From Alopecurus myosuroides (lineage: Eukaryota > Streptophyta > Magnoliopsida > Poales > Poaceae), in assembly GCA_028641055.1 (NCBI GenBank), contig CM054059.1:113431392-113495391 (forward strand): 64,000 nucleotides of DNA, read 5' to 3'. The notes below the pieces were generated by a model, which ran no database searches, had not been told where the DNA came from, and worked only from the letters and a program-made list of their open reading frames with translations. Both the position numbers and the translations under genes were made by a program. Below are positions 61,600 to 64,000 of this stretch, piece after piece (position 1 is the stretch's first letter; each line of letters begins with the position of its first letter).

Positions 61600-64000
61600 A
61601 CATCACGGGAGAAGCTCGGAAGAACATGGAGAATCTAGTCATCGGCGAGATCTACATCGACCACGAAGGAGAGAAGATGGTGGACGATTCCGGCTGGGGA
61701 CCAGAGTCGGATCACCTCGAATCCGGATCTATTGTGACAATCGGCCAAATCAACATCTTCATCGGTATGGTACGTACATCTGGTTTAAAAGGACAATATC
61801 ATGTGCATACTACAGGAACTTCTAATAAGGACAAGAAGATACTGAAGCAAGCGGTAAACTCGGTTTCCTCGGCCGCTCCGAGATATCTGAGGTGGTCAGA
61901 ACAAGACGTAACATGGAACAGAAGAGATCACCCGGAAAGGATAGAACACCCGGGAGTCTTAGCGTTGGTAGTCGCACCACAGGTCAATGGTTATGAGTTG
62001 AAGAAGGTCCTGATGGACGGTGGAAGTAGCATCAATATACTGTATTGGGAAACCTTTCTACGCATGGGTCTCAAGGAGTCTCAGCTACAAAAAAGTTCAA
62101 CAATTTTTCATGGGATAGTGCCGGGTCACTCAGCGTGCCCCGAGGGAAAAATCGCATTGGAGGTAGCTTTTGGGGAATCAAAGGACAATTATCGAGTCGA
62201 GTGGCTCACTTTCGAGGTGGTCAAATTGCGCAGCCCTTATCACGCGCTGTTCGGAAGGCCGGCTTATGCTAAATTCATGGCTAGGCCGTGTTATGTATAT
62301 TTACAGCTAAAAATCCCGGGTCCTAAACAAACCATCACCATACATGGAAGCCGGGATATAGCAGCTGAGTGCGATGAAGGGGATTCGGGCCGAGCAGGCT
62401 TGCAGAAAAGAGGAACTCAAGTATTATCGGTCTCAGGTAGACCCGGATGACAGGACAGCATTGAAAAGGCCGAATATTGAAGACGAGAGAGCAAAATTCA
62501 AGGCGGCGCAGGATACCAAGATGATAGCTTTTGTTGAAGGTGATCCCTCTAAGCAATTTACTATAGGGTCTAACTTGGACAGCGAGCAGGAGAAAGCACT
62601 TGTGGAGTTTATTCGTTCTAATGCGGACGTATTCGCCTGGACGCCTAGCGATATGCCGGGTATCCCCACAGAATTGGCAGAACACAGTTTGCACGTAGAC
62701 CCTAAGTCCAGGCCTGTGAAGCAGGGCCTGCGGAAGATGAATGAGGAAAGAAGGAAAGCTATAGGAGAAGAAATCGCGCGGCTACTGACAGCCGGCTTCA
62801 TTATGGAAGTATTTCACCCGGATTGGTTAGCAAATCCGGTTCTCGTGATGAAAAAGACCAATGAGTGGAGGATGTGCATCGATTTTACGAGTCTCAACAA
62901 GCATTGCCCAAAGGATCCGTTTGCACTACCAAGGATAGATCAGATCATAGACGCAGTAGCTGTAAGTGACCTATTATGTTTTCTGGACGCATATTCCGGG
63001 TATCATCAGATTAAGCTCAAGAGGGAGGATTGGGAGAAAACATCATTTATAACCCCTTTTGGGGCTTTTTGTTACAAAACCATGACGTTTGGATTGAAGA
63101 ACGCTGGCGCAACTTATCAACGGTGTATACAGAAGTGCTTTGAGGACCAAATTGGACGCAACGTCCATGCTTATGTGGATGATGTGGTTATCAAGACCAG
63201 GAAGGCAGAGACATTTATCGACGATCTGAAGGAGACGTTCAAGAACTTGAGGAGGTATCAGATGAATCTTAACCCGACGAAGTGTGTATTCTGAGTTCCA
63301 GCTGGGAAATTACTCGGCTTTATCGTTTCCGAGAGAGGAATTGAGGCAAACCCAGATAAAATAAAAGCTATCCAGAATCTGAAAAAGCCGGAAAATTTGA
63401 AGCATGTTCAAAAGCTCACGGGCTGCGTAGCAGCCTTGAGCCGATTTATATCCAGACTCGGAGAAAAAGCAATACCCTTGTACCGGCTCTTGAGGAAATC
63501 CGATAAATTCGTGTGGGATCAAGAGGCGGATGAGGCGTTCGAGGCACTAAAGAAGCAGTTATCTGAAGCACCAGTCCTAGCGGCCCCGGGTCCTAAAGAG
63601 CCCATGCTGCTATATGTAGCAGCAGGCCCCCGAGCCGTTAGTGCAGTAGTGGTTGTGGAGCGTAAAGAGGATGGGAAAGGTTACCCGGTCCAGAGACCGA
63701 TTTATTACGTCAGCGAGGTATTATCATAGGCAAAGCAACGCTATCCGCATTGGCAAAATCTGGTTTTTGGGGTCTTTATGGCCAGCCGGAAACTGAAGCC
63801 GTATTTCCAGGAACACCCCATAACAGTGGTAAGTTCGATACCAATGTCGGATATCATCAGAAACTCGGATGCGACAGGAAGAATAGCCAAATGGGCGATA
63901 GAGATGGGGGATTATCACATCAACTACGAGCCCAGGTCAGCGATTAAATCTCAGGCTTTGGTCGATTTCGTTAATGACTGGACACACACAGGCATGACCA
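61600..64000 (+). pseudogene. Ty3/Gypsy pol: protease, reverse transcriptase, RNase H, partial
   Basis: The protease region reads APQVNGYELKKVLMDGGSSINILY (about 61980-62040). A frameshift near 62385 leads to the reverse transcriptase (62374-63294): EWRMCIDFTSLNKHCPKDPFALPRID, FLDAYSGYHQI, FGLKNAGATYQR, catalytic YVDDVVIKT. A TGA at 63292 replaces an expected Gly before VPAGKLLGFIVSERGI. TAG at 63727 breaks the RNase H domain (AKQRYPHWQN ... WAIEMGDYHINYEPRSAIKSQALVDFV). Integrase and the 3' LTR are beyond the window. Only a few hundred bases separate the primer site from the protease, so most of gag is missing. The element is broken. Confidence 0.85.

Overview
This is a nuclear segment of a large plant genome, most likely a grass of the wheat/barley (Triticeae) type. 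The support is indirect: GT-AG introns throughout, tRNA-primed LTR retrotransposons nested in one another, a Stowaway-type MITE with TA target duplications, a CACTA transposon, two LINEs, and small REM-like B3, MATH-BTB and PEX6-like genes of the kind found in grasses. There are no bacterial genes, and species cannot be fixed from the sequence alone.

Left part (1-9560), gene-rich. Two minus-strand B3-type genes (287-797 with a leader exon near 1308-1510; 2755-4261), a plus-strand two-exon DEDD 3'-5' exonuclease gene (4880-5831), and a minus-strand two-exon gene of unknown function (6498-9322). The intron of the last gene holds a triplicated ~490-bp repeat, a Stowaway MITE and a ~62-bp minisatellite.

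Middle-left (9591-18253). Two tandem arrays of one repeat whose unit is exactly 518 bp at every interval measured: about 7.75 copies at 9591-13605 and about 4 copies at 16201-18253, same orientation. They are separated by 2.6 kb that carries several small tandem repeats and a short intronless gene (15025-15459). Every unit has a G-box, a TATA box and open frames on both strands. This is the least explained structure in the window.

Centre (18254-32180). A plus-strand B3 gene with three B3-like segments, whose fourth coding exon is split by a 10.9-kb LTR retrotransposon. The 3.56-kb LTRs are almost identical and a 5-bp duplication (CACGG) flanks the element. Removing the element and one duplication copy restores the reading frame exactly. 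The internal region contains only a decayed reverse transcriptase, so this is a young insertion of a non-autonomous element.

Centre-right (32600-48300), a nest of transposons. A CACTA element carries an apparently intact multi-exon ORF1-type gene (33140-36135) and a repeat-rich subterminal zone ending in a CACTA terminus at 37503. That end abuts a minus-strand Ty3/Gypsy remnant (LTR and primer site near 47550, gag-like sequence at 37504-38416). The remnant is split by two related ~4.5-kb LTRs in opposite orientation; the first (38417-43055) is a solo LTR with AGTAT duplications.

Right part (48300-64000). Two tandem MATH-BTB genes (48875-49999, 51383-52471) are followed by a minus-strand PEX6 (AAA ATPase) C-terminal pseudogene (53805-58641). 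It has frameshifts, an exon split by a 5'-truncated LINE, and an inverted partial copy at 52568-52931. A second LINE (about 58765-61025) and the 5' part of a Ty3/Gypsy element with protease, reverse transcriptase and RNase H but no recognisable gag (61088 to the window end) complete the sequence.

Exon coordinates were derived by hand from splice consensus and reading-frame continuity. Family names rest on recognised motifs, not on database searches.
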